Source: Pithys albifrons albifrons
Lineage: Eukaryota > Chordata > Aves > Passeriformes > Thamnophilidae
Direction: 5' to 3'
Length of the DNA: 64,000 nucleotides
NCBI RefSeq assembly: GCF_047495875.1
Contig: NC_092461.1
Coordinates: 91,394,431-91,458,430, forward strand
Positions 23,951 through 34,920 of the stretch are shown here, piece after piece. Position 1 is the stretch's first letter, and each line of letters opens with the position of its first letter. Made by a program: the position numbers and the translations under genes. The notes beneath the pieces were generated by a model. The model was not told where the DNA came from and searched no databases. It was given only the letters and a program-made list of their open reading frames with translations.

Positions 23951-23955
23951 AAGTG
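23951..23955. repeat. Left 5-bp target duplication
   Basis: AAGTG is repeated at 24584-24588 on the other side of the LTR. Confidence 0.85.
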
Positions 23956-24583
23956 TGTGCTGGTTTAAAGACGAACCAGCAGGGGAAATGAACTCACCAC
24001 GAGAGAGATTATAAGTCAGAGCTAAAATTTAATAATAATATTACAATAACAACACTGACACAAAAGGGAAATTGCTTTCAACTCACAAAACCCCAGCAGT
24101 ATAACCCAGTGTCCTGGGGCACAAACCCAAGGGGGTTTGTTTGCCCTTGTGCTGAGACCCCTGTGGTTCCCCCAAGTCCAGAGCAAAAGGAAATGAAAAA
24201 CCTGTTGGTGCAGGCGAGGGCTGTGGTCTGGGCAAGAGCGGTGATCTCCTCCTGTCGAGGTCCTGCTGCTGCTCTGGATCCGACAAGAAGTTCCCAAAGT
24301 CTTCTTACCCACCACTTATGTACCCTCAGGGAGCACCCAGTCCTTTCCCCTGGGCGGGGACTCACACAATGGGTGATTAACTCTGGGAGCCAGGGGGTAT
24401 TGAACTGTTGATGGCCCATTGGCAGCTCTGCCCCCCTCAGGCTGGGTGTGAAGGTGATAATGACTCCCTGGGCAGCTGCTGCTAATGGCCCATTGTCCTT
24501 GGGGAACGAATAGAGGGGGTAGAATACACAGCTTTGATCACCCCCACACAGGGTTAGCTGGTCCCTCCTGCTGAACTAGGACA
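23956..24583 (-). mobile_element. Solo LTR, ERVL-like, minus strand
   Basis: This 628-bp element reads TGTCCTAGTTCAGCAGGAGG at its minus-strand start and ends AAACCAGCACA, so it has the TG...CA termini of a retroviral LTR. It is flanked by a perfect 5-bp duplication, the size used by ERVL-type integrases. The minus strand has ATTAAA inside a TTATTATTAAATTTTAGC stretch near the 3' end, a plausible polyadenylation signal. No gag, pol or env sequence adjoins it. Frames of 97-113 residues within it are LTR sequence, not genes. It is GC-richer than its surroundings. Confidence 0.9.
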
Positions 24584-24588
24584 AAGTG
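24584..24588. repeat. Right 5-bp target duplication
   Basis: AAGTG is identical to 23951-23955. Confidence 0.85.
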
Positions 24589-25876
24589 GAACAATCTAAG
24601 CTTTTTTGTGTATGCTATGTCACTCCCTCCATGTCAAAGTAAACACAGTAGCTATAAAAAATGTGCAGTCACAACCCAGCTAGCTAAATCCTTGCCAAAA
24701 ATTGACTTCAATAGCTGTCTACAGAGTCTGCCAGAATACTGTCGGCCAACTCATACCATGTGTGCCTTGTAGGGTCATGGCTTTAAAAGGACAACAAAAT
24801 TGCCAAAATCTATCCATCTTTTCAGCTGGAATCCTCTCCATCCCTCATGAAATGTAGTCATATCTAAAAGGAAGGAAATAGATAAAAGTCATCAACACAG
24901 AGCACACCTAGGACAAAGTAAATAATGCTTTCAGACCCTGAATGGGAGCACTTCATGTTGGCAAAATGGGACTACCCAGGCTGAGATTCAAAATTGAACC
25001 CTGAAATAACACTTTCTATGAATTGCATTTAGCTGAGAACCTGGGAGACAACTATTCTTTCTGGGTGTTCAGACAATTGACTGAAATCCATATCTGATTT
25101 TCTGAAAGGATATTTACAAATATGCTGTGAAAAGTGCTGCTTTTCTGAACACCACAATCCAGCCAATCTGCTACCATGACATGACTGCTCTGGCAGAAGC
25201 CCTCTTTGCAAGGCTTTTCAACCAAATATGATCCATCTTTCACCAAAAGTTTGCTGTTCTCTCCAGGGATATGTGCAAGAACAGCAGATTTTGAAAGTCA
25301 AAGACCTGACCATAATTTCATCATAACCATGATTAGAGAGCCCCTACGTCTATACAGAAAAGCTCTACACTGTAAATGCAGCAAGTCCACTACACCTGGG
25401 ACAGGTGATCTGTACTGAACCGGCACAACAGAATTGCAGTAAGTGTGTGGAAGACAAGAACCCTTTGACCTTTAGGTTTGGAAACTGGTGGCCTTTGCTT
25501 TGCCCAGTAGGGCTGGGATGGACATATCCAAACAGTGTGCTTAGAGATGCAGCAGACAGCATGAGAGATGGCTTGCTACAGAGTCCAGTCCTGAGGATTT
25601 AGAAAATACAGTTCTTGTGTCTTTCATGGACTCAGAATCTCAGGATGATGGGCTAGGAGGTCACTAATGAACTAAAAAATGAGACAACCTCTGATTGCCC
25701 CCACTGTCACTGCTGTTTGTTCTGCTCTGAGTATTTGCCATATCCATGCTTGCATGAAGATTTGCACGCAATATCTGTGTGTCCAAAATCACCCTTATTT
25801 ATATAGCATAAAGGGACAGTGCTCTGATGTGGCAAGAGGAAGAAGCAATGGAGACCTGCACTCAGCATGGAATAGC
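24589..25876. other. Non-coding sequence
   Basis: No gene or recognised repeat. Short frames on both strands overlap one another and lack motifs. Confidence 0.5.
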
Positions 25877-26045
25877 TGAAGTGAGACAAAATAAAAAGGA
25901 TGTAAGAGGAAAAAGGAAAAGAAAAAAAAAAAAAGATGCAGGGGGTGCAGAAAGAAAAGGAATTGCAAGAGACTGGGCGGAGAGGAAAAGGATCAGAGTG
26001 GACAAAGAGGAACAGCTGAAAAGGAAGGAAAGAGAGATAAAAGTA
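25877..26045 (+). repeat. Purine-rich tract with poly-A core
   Basis: A run dominated by AAAGGAAAAG and GGAAAGAGAGA words contains a stretch of 14 A at about 25922-25935. It explains the Lys/Arg-rich frame at 25827-26087 and its Ser/Phe-rich antisense partner; neither looks like a protein. Confidence 0.6.
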
Positions 26046-26062
26046 CCTTGGGAGTCTGAAAT

Positions 26063-26564
26063 ACCCAGCTCCAAAGATCTGGGCTGAGGCCGGTTGTGAG
26101 CTCATTTCAGAGTAAACTCTAACAGCAGGGAACTCTTGTGCCCTCATGTGAGGGGGACGCTGGTGACAGTGAGGTCAGTGACAGCACTTAGTTTACTCAC
26201 CATTTGGGAAGCGGGAAATGGCATGAGGGGAGGATGGGGGATGGAAACAGCTTCAGCAGTACACTTCCAGGAGAAGAGAAAGTGGTTGGCAGAAAATTTC
26301 CCTCTTCTCCCTCTATCATCCATGAAGACTGCTGAACCTCTCTGCAGCTCTGTCCTGGTCTTTTCAGTGAAGGAATGCTGTTAGCTTTCTCATAATGGCA
26401 GAAGCAATTAAAAAGGAGATCAACTTCAGAAGAACATAAAACACACACCAAAAGTCTGTCTCTTTAATGATATCCCCTGCATACTTTACTGGTGGGCATT
26501 CTGCTAATCTAATACCTGTTAATTCTCTTTCTAATTAGGACTATAGCTCACCAGAGGCTGTTTT
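26063..26564 (+). repeat. Inverted repeat arm A (unclassified repeat)
   Basis: This ~500-bp segment is repeated in reverse orientation at 34466-34920. From 26241 to about 26410 I count only about five differences plus one single-base indel; the outer parts differ more. Both arms start at ACCCAGCTYCAAAG and end at AGAGGCTGTTTT when read in this direction. Termini do not show clear TG...CA ends or a CR1 tail, and I found no target duplication, so the family is unknown. Both arms share a 30-residue reading frame (GMETASAVHFQEKRKW...), but the DNA is conserved in the third positions too, so this is not evidence of a protein. Confidence 0.85.
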
Positions 26565-28580
26565 GTACTTAATTTGTTGGGGGTTTATTATATGGCTCAA
26601 CAGTCAGCCAACCACTGCATGCATCATGTGATCCTGGTTGAGATCTTTCAGGCATTACTGCACACTGAGGCCCTTGGAGAGAACGTGCCACTACAATTTG
26701 TGAGTCACGCGTTCCTGCTCTGCCTAGGTCTTGTCATGTGTGTGCTTGTCAGGATTCATCTCCATCTCCATTACCCCTGGGGCAGAAGTCATAGTTTGTT
26801 TCTGCTCACTTGTCTGATTTTTAGCAGATCATATTCCCATCTTCAGAACCTTAAGCAAGTGCCATCTTTGTAGAATTTAAGGTGGAATTCTAAGTGCTGA
26901 TTTAATTCAACTCAACCCTCTCTTTTAATTGACAAGAAATATTCTCAGTTCAACCATTTACCAAGGTTGACATAGACTGCTATACAAAGAAAAATTATTA
27001 AATTAAAAACCTTCTTCACTTTTATCAAAAACAAAACCTATTTTCTTCTGTGTTTTCCTTTTAATTTTTAAAATATTTACTTTTAAGAATTTGAGATGTT
27101 GTTGGGGGCTGAGGCAAATTTTATTTGTCTGAAGCACACATCTGAAAGAATTATCTTCATTAACTCTATTTTTGCCAGAAAGGTTTACAAACAAATTATG
27201 CACCAGCTAAAGAATTACGTTGGAAATTATCAGGAGAAAAATAAGAGATCATAGATAAGCAAAGTCCATGGTGGTTTAGTGATGAGATTATAATATAGGC
27301 CAATGATAAAACATTTTATGAAACCATTGTAAGCCAGGTCAGGAGACTGACCAATCTTTGTTTTGCCTCTAGGATGTCAGCTTCCAGGTAAACAAGGGTA
27401 TTAGTACATCATTGACTCCAAATTGGTGATCAGTCACCAGTAGCTGCTACATAGTAAACCTCACCTCCATCTCTGTGGGTGCCAACAAGGATGACACGAG
27501 TTGTTCAGTCACACACTAAGAACAATGGTAGCACTTGTCATGTCATCCTAAAACAACACACCAATTCCAGAGAACCTGCTTATCTGAATCCACAAAGGGC
27601 TTAACTTTCATGCAGGCAGTGTCTATGACTGGGAATTGCAGCTCTTACAAAAACGGTAGAATAGAAACTCTTGCCTATCTCTGCAGCAGAAATAAACCTA
27701 AGCAAATTCCTACTTTCTTCACTATTATCTAGTAGGTTTTTACTGGAAGAGATGGAGACTGCAAGGTCAAGATAATGATGGCTGCTGTTGGAAACCTTCA
27801 GAAACAGTACATTAATTAAAAATATTAAGTAAAATAATTTTAAAAATATAAATTCATTCATATAGCAGGGTAACCTAATCAGCCCATGTAGCCACACATC
27901 AAGTAGTTTTCATATGTGAGCTAACTCCATGCAGCTCAAAAGAGCAATTGGTCTGGATCTGGATATGTCTACAGAAGTATGGATAGTGAGATAATCTTCA
28001 GTGGTATTTGGATGGGAAAACTACAGGAATTAACAGTTCCTAGAATGGGAATTTCATGGCAAAGTAAAACAAGGAAGCTGGTCTTCTACCTACTGCAGAT
28101 AACTGCACAAGATGTAGCTGACAATTCAGAAGTACAGTCAAGTTACCCTCCATCAACCAAGGAAGACTACACCTGTTCCAGGAACAAATTATCTAGGCAC
28201 AAGGTAATGTATTATTTCTTTTCTACCCTGCAAAAGCAATCATCCTCAACTGAAACAATGTATGCCAGCTGAAAAGGTTCTATATTTCCATCCCATGGAA
28301 GAACAGAAAGCACAGCAAAACAAACAACCCAAACTCTACCAGCAAATCCTCACAGAACTGAAGTAGCCTGAGGCTGTGAGAGGTCTTCTACTGGAGATGT
28401 GATATAATCACACTTTTCTGAACATACCCTGGCAGGTCTAGGTAGCTCTCTACAAGGAAAGTTTTTGCATGAAAGAATAAAGTAGAGAGGACAGATTGGC
28501 ACAATGCACATTGAAATTATGCTTCTTGGTGTCACCCACTGCTAGGCAGGTATAACGAACTTCTCTGAAAAACAATAAAC
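26565..28580. other. AT-rich non-coding sequence
   Basis: Nothing recognisable as a gene or repeat. A 99-residue frame at 26574-26873 has no motif. Confidence 0.5.
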
Positions 28581-28935
28581 AGAATCATAGAGTGGCCTGG
28601 GTTGGAAGGGACCATAAACACCATCCAGTTGCAATCCCCCTGCTGTGGGCAGGGACACCTTCTACTAGACTAGGTTGCTCAGAGCTGCATCCAATTTAAC
28701 CTTGAACCCTTCCAAGGACGGAGCATCCACCATGTCTCTGGGCAACCTGTGCTAGTGCCTTACCACCCTCATCTAATCTAAACCTACTCTCTTTCAGTTT
28801 GACAGTATTTCTCCTTGTTCTGTCACTACATGCTCTTATGAAAGGTCCCTCTCCATATTTCTTGTAGGCTCCCTTGAGGTAGTGGAAGGCTGCAACTAGG
28901 ATGCCCTGAAGCATATGCATGATGGTCATGTCCAT
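28581..28935 (-). mobile_element. CR1 LINE fragment, minus strand
   Basis: It starts on the + strand with AGAATCATAGAGTGGCCTGG, the reverse complement of the CR1 3' end, and continues through GGTTGGAAGGGACC, a GGTTGCTCAGAGCTGCATCC segment and TCTCTGGGCAACCTG, all typical of CR1 3' regions in this orientation. It fades out near 28935. The 79-residue minus-strand frame within it is in a mixed register and is not an intact ORF2 end. Confidence 0.92.
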
Positions 28936-31900
28936 AGGGAGTCTTCAGATAAAACAACGGATTCTTGACCAGTAGGTCTCTAGTCCAGGGATTGCTGGAG
29001 ATATGGAGGAAAAATGCAATGAGGAAGGAGTCACTCCAGAAATGGCCAATTCCTTAATTCTTCTGCAGAGGCCTGCTGTTGGCTCCTGTCAGAGAAAAGG
29101 TGCTGGGTTGGATGTAACTTCACAGAGTGCAGCTCTTCTATTCTCACGTGTCACCAGTATCCCCTCCTGCTTTCAGCCCCATTCCCATGCAGTGGTGCAT
29201 TCCCTGGACTCCTTAAGAAGGATTGCAAGCATCAAGGGACATTACTGCTGATGCGATCATCAATGACTGCTGCTGGAAATCCATGCAGGAATACGTGCTG
29301 TGCACAGAGAAGCAGACAGCAGCAATACTCAGCTCTCCTTCCCTCTCTCCCTTCCTCCACTTGTAACTGAAATTCAAGGAATTAAAGTCCCACTATCTCC
29401 TGTTAGAAGGACATTTCTGTTCCTTAGGGAAGGGGTTGGCAATGGCAAGTCACGCCTGAGTGGCAGCCCTCCCAGCAGTGTGCCCATACCACATGTGTAA
29501 ATAATAAGTCCATGTAGGCACCTCATTTTAGACAAGATTTTTTGGATGTGCAAGAATAAGGGATAAGAGCAAATTCACGTATACACTAGCTGGTCAAAAT
29601 TGCAATGTTTTGCTTGATTTTTCTCACAGAAGGGTCACAGGAGAGGTCAGATAGTGGAAGCATCTCTAATCTTGCAAGACAAGCCACAGTCTTGCACTTT
29701 TGAGGCATGAGGCTTCCCAAGTATTTTGTAGTGGCATTTATAGGTTCAAGGTCAAGCCTGATATGCAGAACATCAAGTCAGGGCCAGGCCAGATCAGACA
29801 ACAGCAGCCAGGGTCAAACACATTCTTGTGATCAGCAGGCAAGTCCATAGTGACAGGGCAGGTCCAATGTCAAGCTAGGAGCAGGGGCCAAGGCAGGCAT
29901 GACTGAAGCAGAGTTGAAGCTAGACCTTAGCTTAGCAACAGAGCCCCTGAGCAGAACATATGGGTGGAGGCCCTGTGTGGGGTTGATCAGAGCAGTTAAG
30001 GCTCATTAATGCACTCAGGACCCTGACCCAATTTTCCAAGGAGCTGTGCAACAGGACAGGTGAAAAAGTGACAAGAAACACTGGCCTGAGCCAAGGGATA
30101 CCCAACAAAATAACAAGCCCCAGCTGTTCCAGCAGGGCTCAGGATGCAGGAGTGTCAGACAGGCTCAGGCATTTCCTGTCCCATCATTTTTCCCCAGAAC
30201 ATTTGAAAAACATTGGTTAGCACCAATCTGCAGTGACCATGCCCAAGAGAAAAGGCAGCCAGCAAATATATTTACTTCCCTCACACCCAGGAAAGCCAGC
30301 AGCAAACAAATTCTTAAGGGGGCTAGGAGGAGCATTAAAGGCTTTGGGTTGCAACAGATTTTAAAACAATCATCATAAAATTTGTCGCAAAGTACTATCT
30401 TAATAGTCTTTTCATAATGCATAGCTTATACAGAGGACCACAGAGCCCTACCTTTGCATTTCTCAGCTTTTGTTGTTTTCAAATTCACTCTTAGGATTCT
30501 GATAATTACTTTATTTTTTTAATTGAGTTTCTCCACAAGAAAACAAGCAGCTTGGTGAACACATTAACTAATGCAGTGCAATTTTGAACAGCTTTTGGAC
30601 TTGTGATAACTGACTTTTAAACTTCCTTATCCCTTTACTAATGACCAGAGAATAAGAGTTTACATAGGAGAGAAAAATTTGTCGCAGAGCAGAGCCCATG
30701 TTGTCTGCAAGAAGTATTTCCTGTGGCTTGTCAATCATAACTCCTTTCCAAGAGGTCCTCTGACAGATAACATAGGGAGCTATTTCTCCTTCCAGGAGGA
30801 TTAAGAGTATCACCCTTTGTTACTCTGTGCCTAATTGCATGAAGCATCTAGGAACACAGTACGTTCAAGATCTCTGGCACTCTATCAGATCTCCCTGAAA
30901 CTGGCCAGCCAACTGAAAAGACAGAGGCACATGCAAAGAAAGTGAAAGAAAGAGGGATTGCATGCATGTCATTCCATAGGAAAGCAGGCTAAAAGGAAAA
31001 AATGTCAATCTCATGATAATCACTCTTTAGTTCCTTTTCACAGACAGGTTGTAAAAGCTCTATTTAAAAAGCAAGCAACAACAACAAAACAAACAAAAAC
31101 AAAATGGAGGGGGTTTAGAAGGCATTTTAAAATACTAATAAGTAAGATAATAGTAACTTATAATTCCTTCAAATACACAGATCAAACTGTCAGCAGACAT
31201 TGAAGAGCTTATGCCTTCTGCATGAGGCAGAAGAGTAATGGCATTTGTAAAATGGACTATTATAAAGCTTTTGTGTCTTGCACAAGGTCAGAGAAAGAGT
31301 AGAAATAGTCCATAGAAGGGTTGACATCAATACCTGGGCTTTGTTGCCTAAAACTACTGCAGGGTAAATATTATAACTTTATTCTATTGCTCTCTTAGTA
31401 ACAGAACAAGAAGAGAGATAATAACAGAGCTATCACTTCATCACATTTGTAAAACAAGAGAGCATCCAGCTATTTTTTGAAATTTTATTGTATTAGGGAA
31501 GATACAAGTAATTCCTTTACTTTTTATATGTGGTATTTGCCAAGAGAAGAATAATGTGAAAGATCATAATTTTGGGGTGTTTCTTCATGTTTCACCTCCA
31601 GACTCCAATAGTATCCTACTTCCCTACTTCTGAAACACATTATAGAAAATATGGCTGGACATGTTCTCAAAAATCAACCTAGTGCCTCCTTTTAACCCAC
31701 ATCTAGATATACCTGAGAAATACTTGCCTAAAACAACAGCAAGTATGTCGCTTAATGATGAAGCTTTAGCAGCTTTCTCAGGGAATATAATTCAGTACTA
31801 GAGTGCACTTTCATGTTTTACCCCTCATTTTGGCCATGAATCTCCTTTACTACAGTTTAAAGCCATTATCTATTGTCTTGTGCATTGTGAATGCAGTGAA

Positions 31901-33456
31901 AGAAAGCAATTCTTTCCCAACAAGCACTTGCATACCTAAAGAATATTTGTCCTGTCTTCCTTTGGAGTTCTTGTTTTCAGACTAAATAAACCTAATTCTG
32001 CTTTTGTTTTCCTTGCTGATCACAGTTTCCAGTTCTTCTTTTTAATCTCAGCAGAGTACATCCATTTGGCCCACAGATTTTCTGAAGTATGGTATCCAAA
32101 AGTGTATGGAACAATCCAGCTGAAACTTCCATTCATCCACATTTTGACATCTCCAGATGTTTTCTTTTGGTTTGATTTAGTCTTGTGCAAGCTCTGTCAA
32201 TGTGTAAGGACATGCATATTTGAAAAAAAATATAAGGCATCAAATTAAAAATTGAAGGGTTAAAACATAGTATGGGAGTTTGAGAGACACAAAGTGTCAG
32301 AAGTGAACAGAATGACAGTGATAGAAGATGTTATTATTAGAAATAACTGTAAGTTCATAAAGGGTATGTATAAACTTATTTCCTCCTGATTGGTGCCCTA
32401 CAGTACTGCAAGCATTATAGATGGCCATAAACTCCTTTAGAATTCAAAGACTTATCAGGCATTCCTTCCTTGTAACCTCCTAATCAGTTCCTTACAGAAG
32501 CCATCCCCAGTGTAATAAAACTTGCAAATTTTCTTCAGTGAATCCCTGAAGTTTGTTCCTCATGCATTGCAAGCCAGCCCAGTGTGACCTTTCAAGGAGC
32601 AGAACAATTGCGAAAGCCCCATATACTAATTTCAGTTGGATCGAGCTATCGATATTACATAGTGAAAAAACTATCTCTTCAAATAAGAGGATGAAGACTG
32701 AATACCTTAATAGCTGTTTTCCAAATGTAATTTCAATGAGTCTCTGAAAAACTGTGGGAAGTTGTTACTTCTTGGCAAGACAGTCATCTATTATTTACCG
32801 GTACAAGTTGGAGTTGATGTAGATGGAATGTGTTCCACAGCACAGCCATGATTCCTGAAACTCTAGCTGTTCACATTATCTTCAGCTAACTGAAAGTTAC
32901 TGCTCATGAGGAATTGTAGACAGGATTTTGACCAGCTACACCAAGTGGAGGTAAAAATAGAGGGTTTTCTGTTAGCAAGCAAATTTTGTAAGGCACATGA
33001 AGCCTGGTTTTCAAAATAATCTCAGTCTAGTCACCACAGAATACACACTAATCTTATTTCAAAATAAAATCTATGTTTTGTATAGGTTTTGGGCAGCATA
33101 TGTGATTCACAGTTCTGTAATAACTTCATCATACAGAAAGTGCTCCAGCTACAAATCCTGAAAGCCTATTCCAGAACTTAGAGAATTAAATCCTTTTTTT
33201 GTGATGGAGAATCTTGCAGCTTTCAGAGCATCCTCCCTCCCAGAGGCTTCAGGGTCATGGTTTTGGGAAATATCAGACTCTGCACATGCTTGGGAACCCA
33301 AAGTTTGGCAGTATGCTCTTAGATCTCTCCTGAAATTGAGTGATGAGTGACCTGCTTTGACAGGAATCCAGCAATCCAGAAAGGAATTCTACAGGGCACC
33401 TGTGTTACAAAGTATTGAATAACACTTGCAAAGTACTCAGTCTCAACTAAACATTA
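28936..33456. other. Non-coding sequence, mostly AT-rich
   Basis: No gene. A GC-richer island at about 29.74-30.17 kb contains words shared with 58.4-58.65 kb and is described separately. Frames of 60-85 residues show no motifs. Confidence 0.45.
29744..30170 (+). repeat. Possible ancient repeat, partner of 58441-58650
   Basis: Around 29815-29880 the sequence CCATAGTGACAGGGCAGG followed by TCAAGC-AGG closely resembles the reverse complement of 58510-58565 (TCATAGTGATAGGGCAGG...TCAAGCCAGG). Both sit in GC-richer islands. The shared part is only about 55 bases, so an old interspersed element is likely but not proven. Confidence 0.35.
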
Positions 33457-33461
33457 ATTGA
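33457..33461. repeat. Left 5-bp target duplication
   Basis: ATTGA is repeated at 33988-33992. Confidence 0.82.
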
Positions 33462-33987
33462 TGTCGCAGGTTTGGCCTAGCTGTTGCCAACCCTGGACTG
33501 GCCCCCCCCCCCCCTTCCCCCTCCCAGAACCTTCCCAGCAAAGGAAAGGGAAAAAAAAAAACTGAAAAGAAATGCACTCTAAAGAAACTGAACTGAATAA
33601 AAAGAATAAATTATATTTACTAACATTTACAAACCACACTGTATACACAGCACATAGGATCTCACCCCCCAGGGGAGAGGGGAAGGGAGAAAAGGGGATT
33701 GATTAGCTGGGAAATAGGGAAGACACCAACCCAACCTAAAGAAACCGAATGAATCAAAACAAACACAATTAAAAACCTCAAGGAAGGGGAACAAGAATGA
33801 AACAATCTCACCCAGGACAGGAGAAACACCAGGGACCAGACTTCCACCACCTCCCTCCAACTCCTCAGCCAAGGACCGGAAGAAAGAAAAACCCCTCCCC
33901 CACTGCTACGTGGAAGACACGTGTGGAATACTTGTAACTTCCTTAGATACAATGGTTACTGAGGAAGCCATGGGTCAAACCATTACA
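33462..33987 (-). mobile_element. Solo LTR, ERV type, minus strand
   Basis: This 526-bp element has TG...CA ends on the minus strand (TGTAATGGTTTGACCCATGG ... GGCCAAACCTGCGACA) and a perfect 5-bp flanking duplication ATTGA. Inside is a run of C on the + strand at about 33501-33515 followed by TTCCCCCTCCC, and an A run at 33551-33560. No retroviral coding sequence flanks it. The frames at 33454-33952 on the minus strand are Phe/Leu/Gly-rich readings of these low-complexity parts and are not genes. Confidence 0.85.
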
Positions 33988-33992
33988 ATTGA
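33988..33992. repeat. Right 5-bp target duplication
   Basis: ATTGA is identical to 33457-33461. Confidence 0.82.
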
Positions 33993-34465
33993 TCAAAGCC
34001 TATTTAACTGAGAAATTTCAGCCTAACTTTGAAAGTGGTACATTTGCCCTCAAAAGAGGCAATGTGTACGCATATGCTTATAGCTCCTCTTCAGAGGCTT
34101 TCTTTCCCCAGGAGCCAGGTGTTGTTCTCTCTGCCTCACTTCAGTGATGGAGGGACACTGGGAATGAGGAGTATGCCTCATATTCATAGCATCATGGCCC
34201 TATATTTCTGAGTTTTCAAACACTGTGTAAAACATGGCTGCAATGAAAGTTATGGCCACAGTGAGCTTTGTCCATATAAAATCCCCCTCTATCCAAAGCA
34301 ATGCAAACTTCATGCATCTTCCATGATGGTTTTGAGCCAAGATAAAACAAGCTTCAAGTGTCCTGTGTATCATGTCGTCCCATCTCTTCTAAAATCTCTT
34401 TCTGTAGCTCCAGATTATTTCCCTAATAAAGAATTAAACCTTTTAACCATCTCTTTATTAGATAT
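33993..34465. other. AT-rich non-coding sequence
   Basis: No feature recognised between the LTR and inverted-repeat arm B. Confidence 0.5.
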
Positions 34466-34920
34466 AAAACAGCCTCTTGTGGGCTATAATCCTAATTAGA
34501 AGAGAATTAACAGGTATTAGATTAGCAGAATGTCTGCCAGTAAAGTTTGTAGGGGATGTCACTAAAGAGATAGACTTTTGGTGTATGTTTTAAGTTTCTC
34601 TGAAGCTGATCCCCTTTTAATTGCTTCTGCCATTATCAAAAAGCTAACAGCATTCCTTCACTGAAAAGACCAGGACAGAGCTGCAGAGAGGTTCAGCAGT
34701 TCTTCATGGATGACAGAGGGAGAAGAGGGAAGTTTTCTGCCAACCACTTTCTCTTCTCCTGGAAGTGTACTGCTGAAGCTGTTTCCATCCCCCCATGGTG
34801 AGCAAAGTTAATGCCATCACTGACCTCACTGTCACCAGCCTTCTGCTTAAATGTGGGCACACAGAGTTTGCTGTGAAATGAGCTCACACCCAGCATCAGT
34901 CCAGGTCTTTGAAGCTGGGT
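34466..34920 (-). repeat. Inverted repeat arm B (unclassified repeat)
   Basis: Reverse-orientation partner of 26063-26564, about 45 bp shorter through a few deletions around 34795-34870. The best-conserved part is 34620-34790. The pair brackets about 7.9 kb, including a CR1 and a solo LTR. It could be two copies of a dispersed repeat in opposite orientation or a local inverted duplication. Confidence 0.85.

Noticed and set aside
25707..26147. 146-residue open frame on the minus strand with Phe/Ser-rich stretches
   Set aside because: Produced by the purine-rich tract and poly-A run at 25877-26045.
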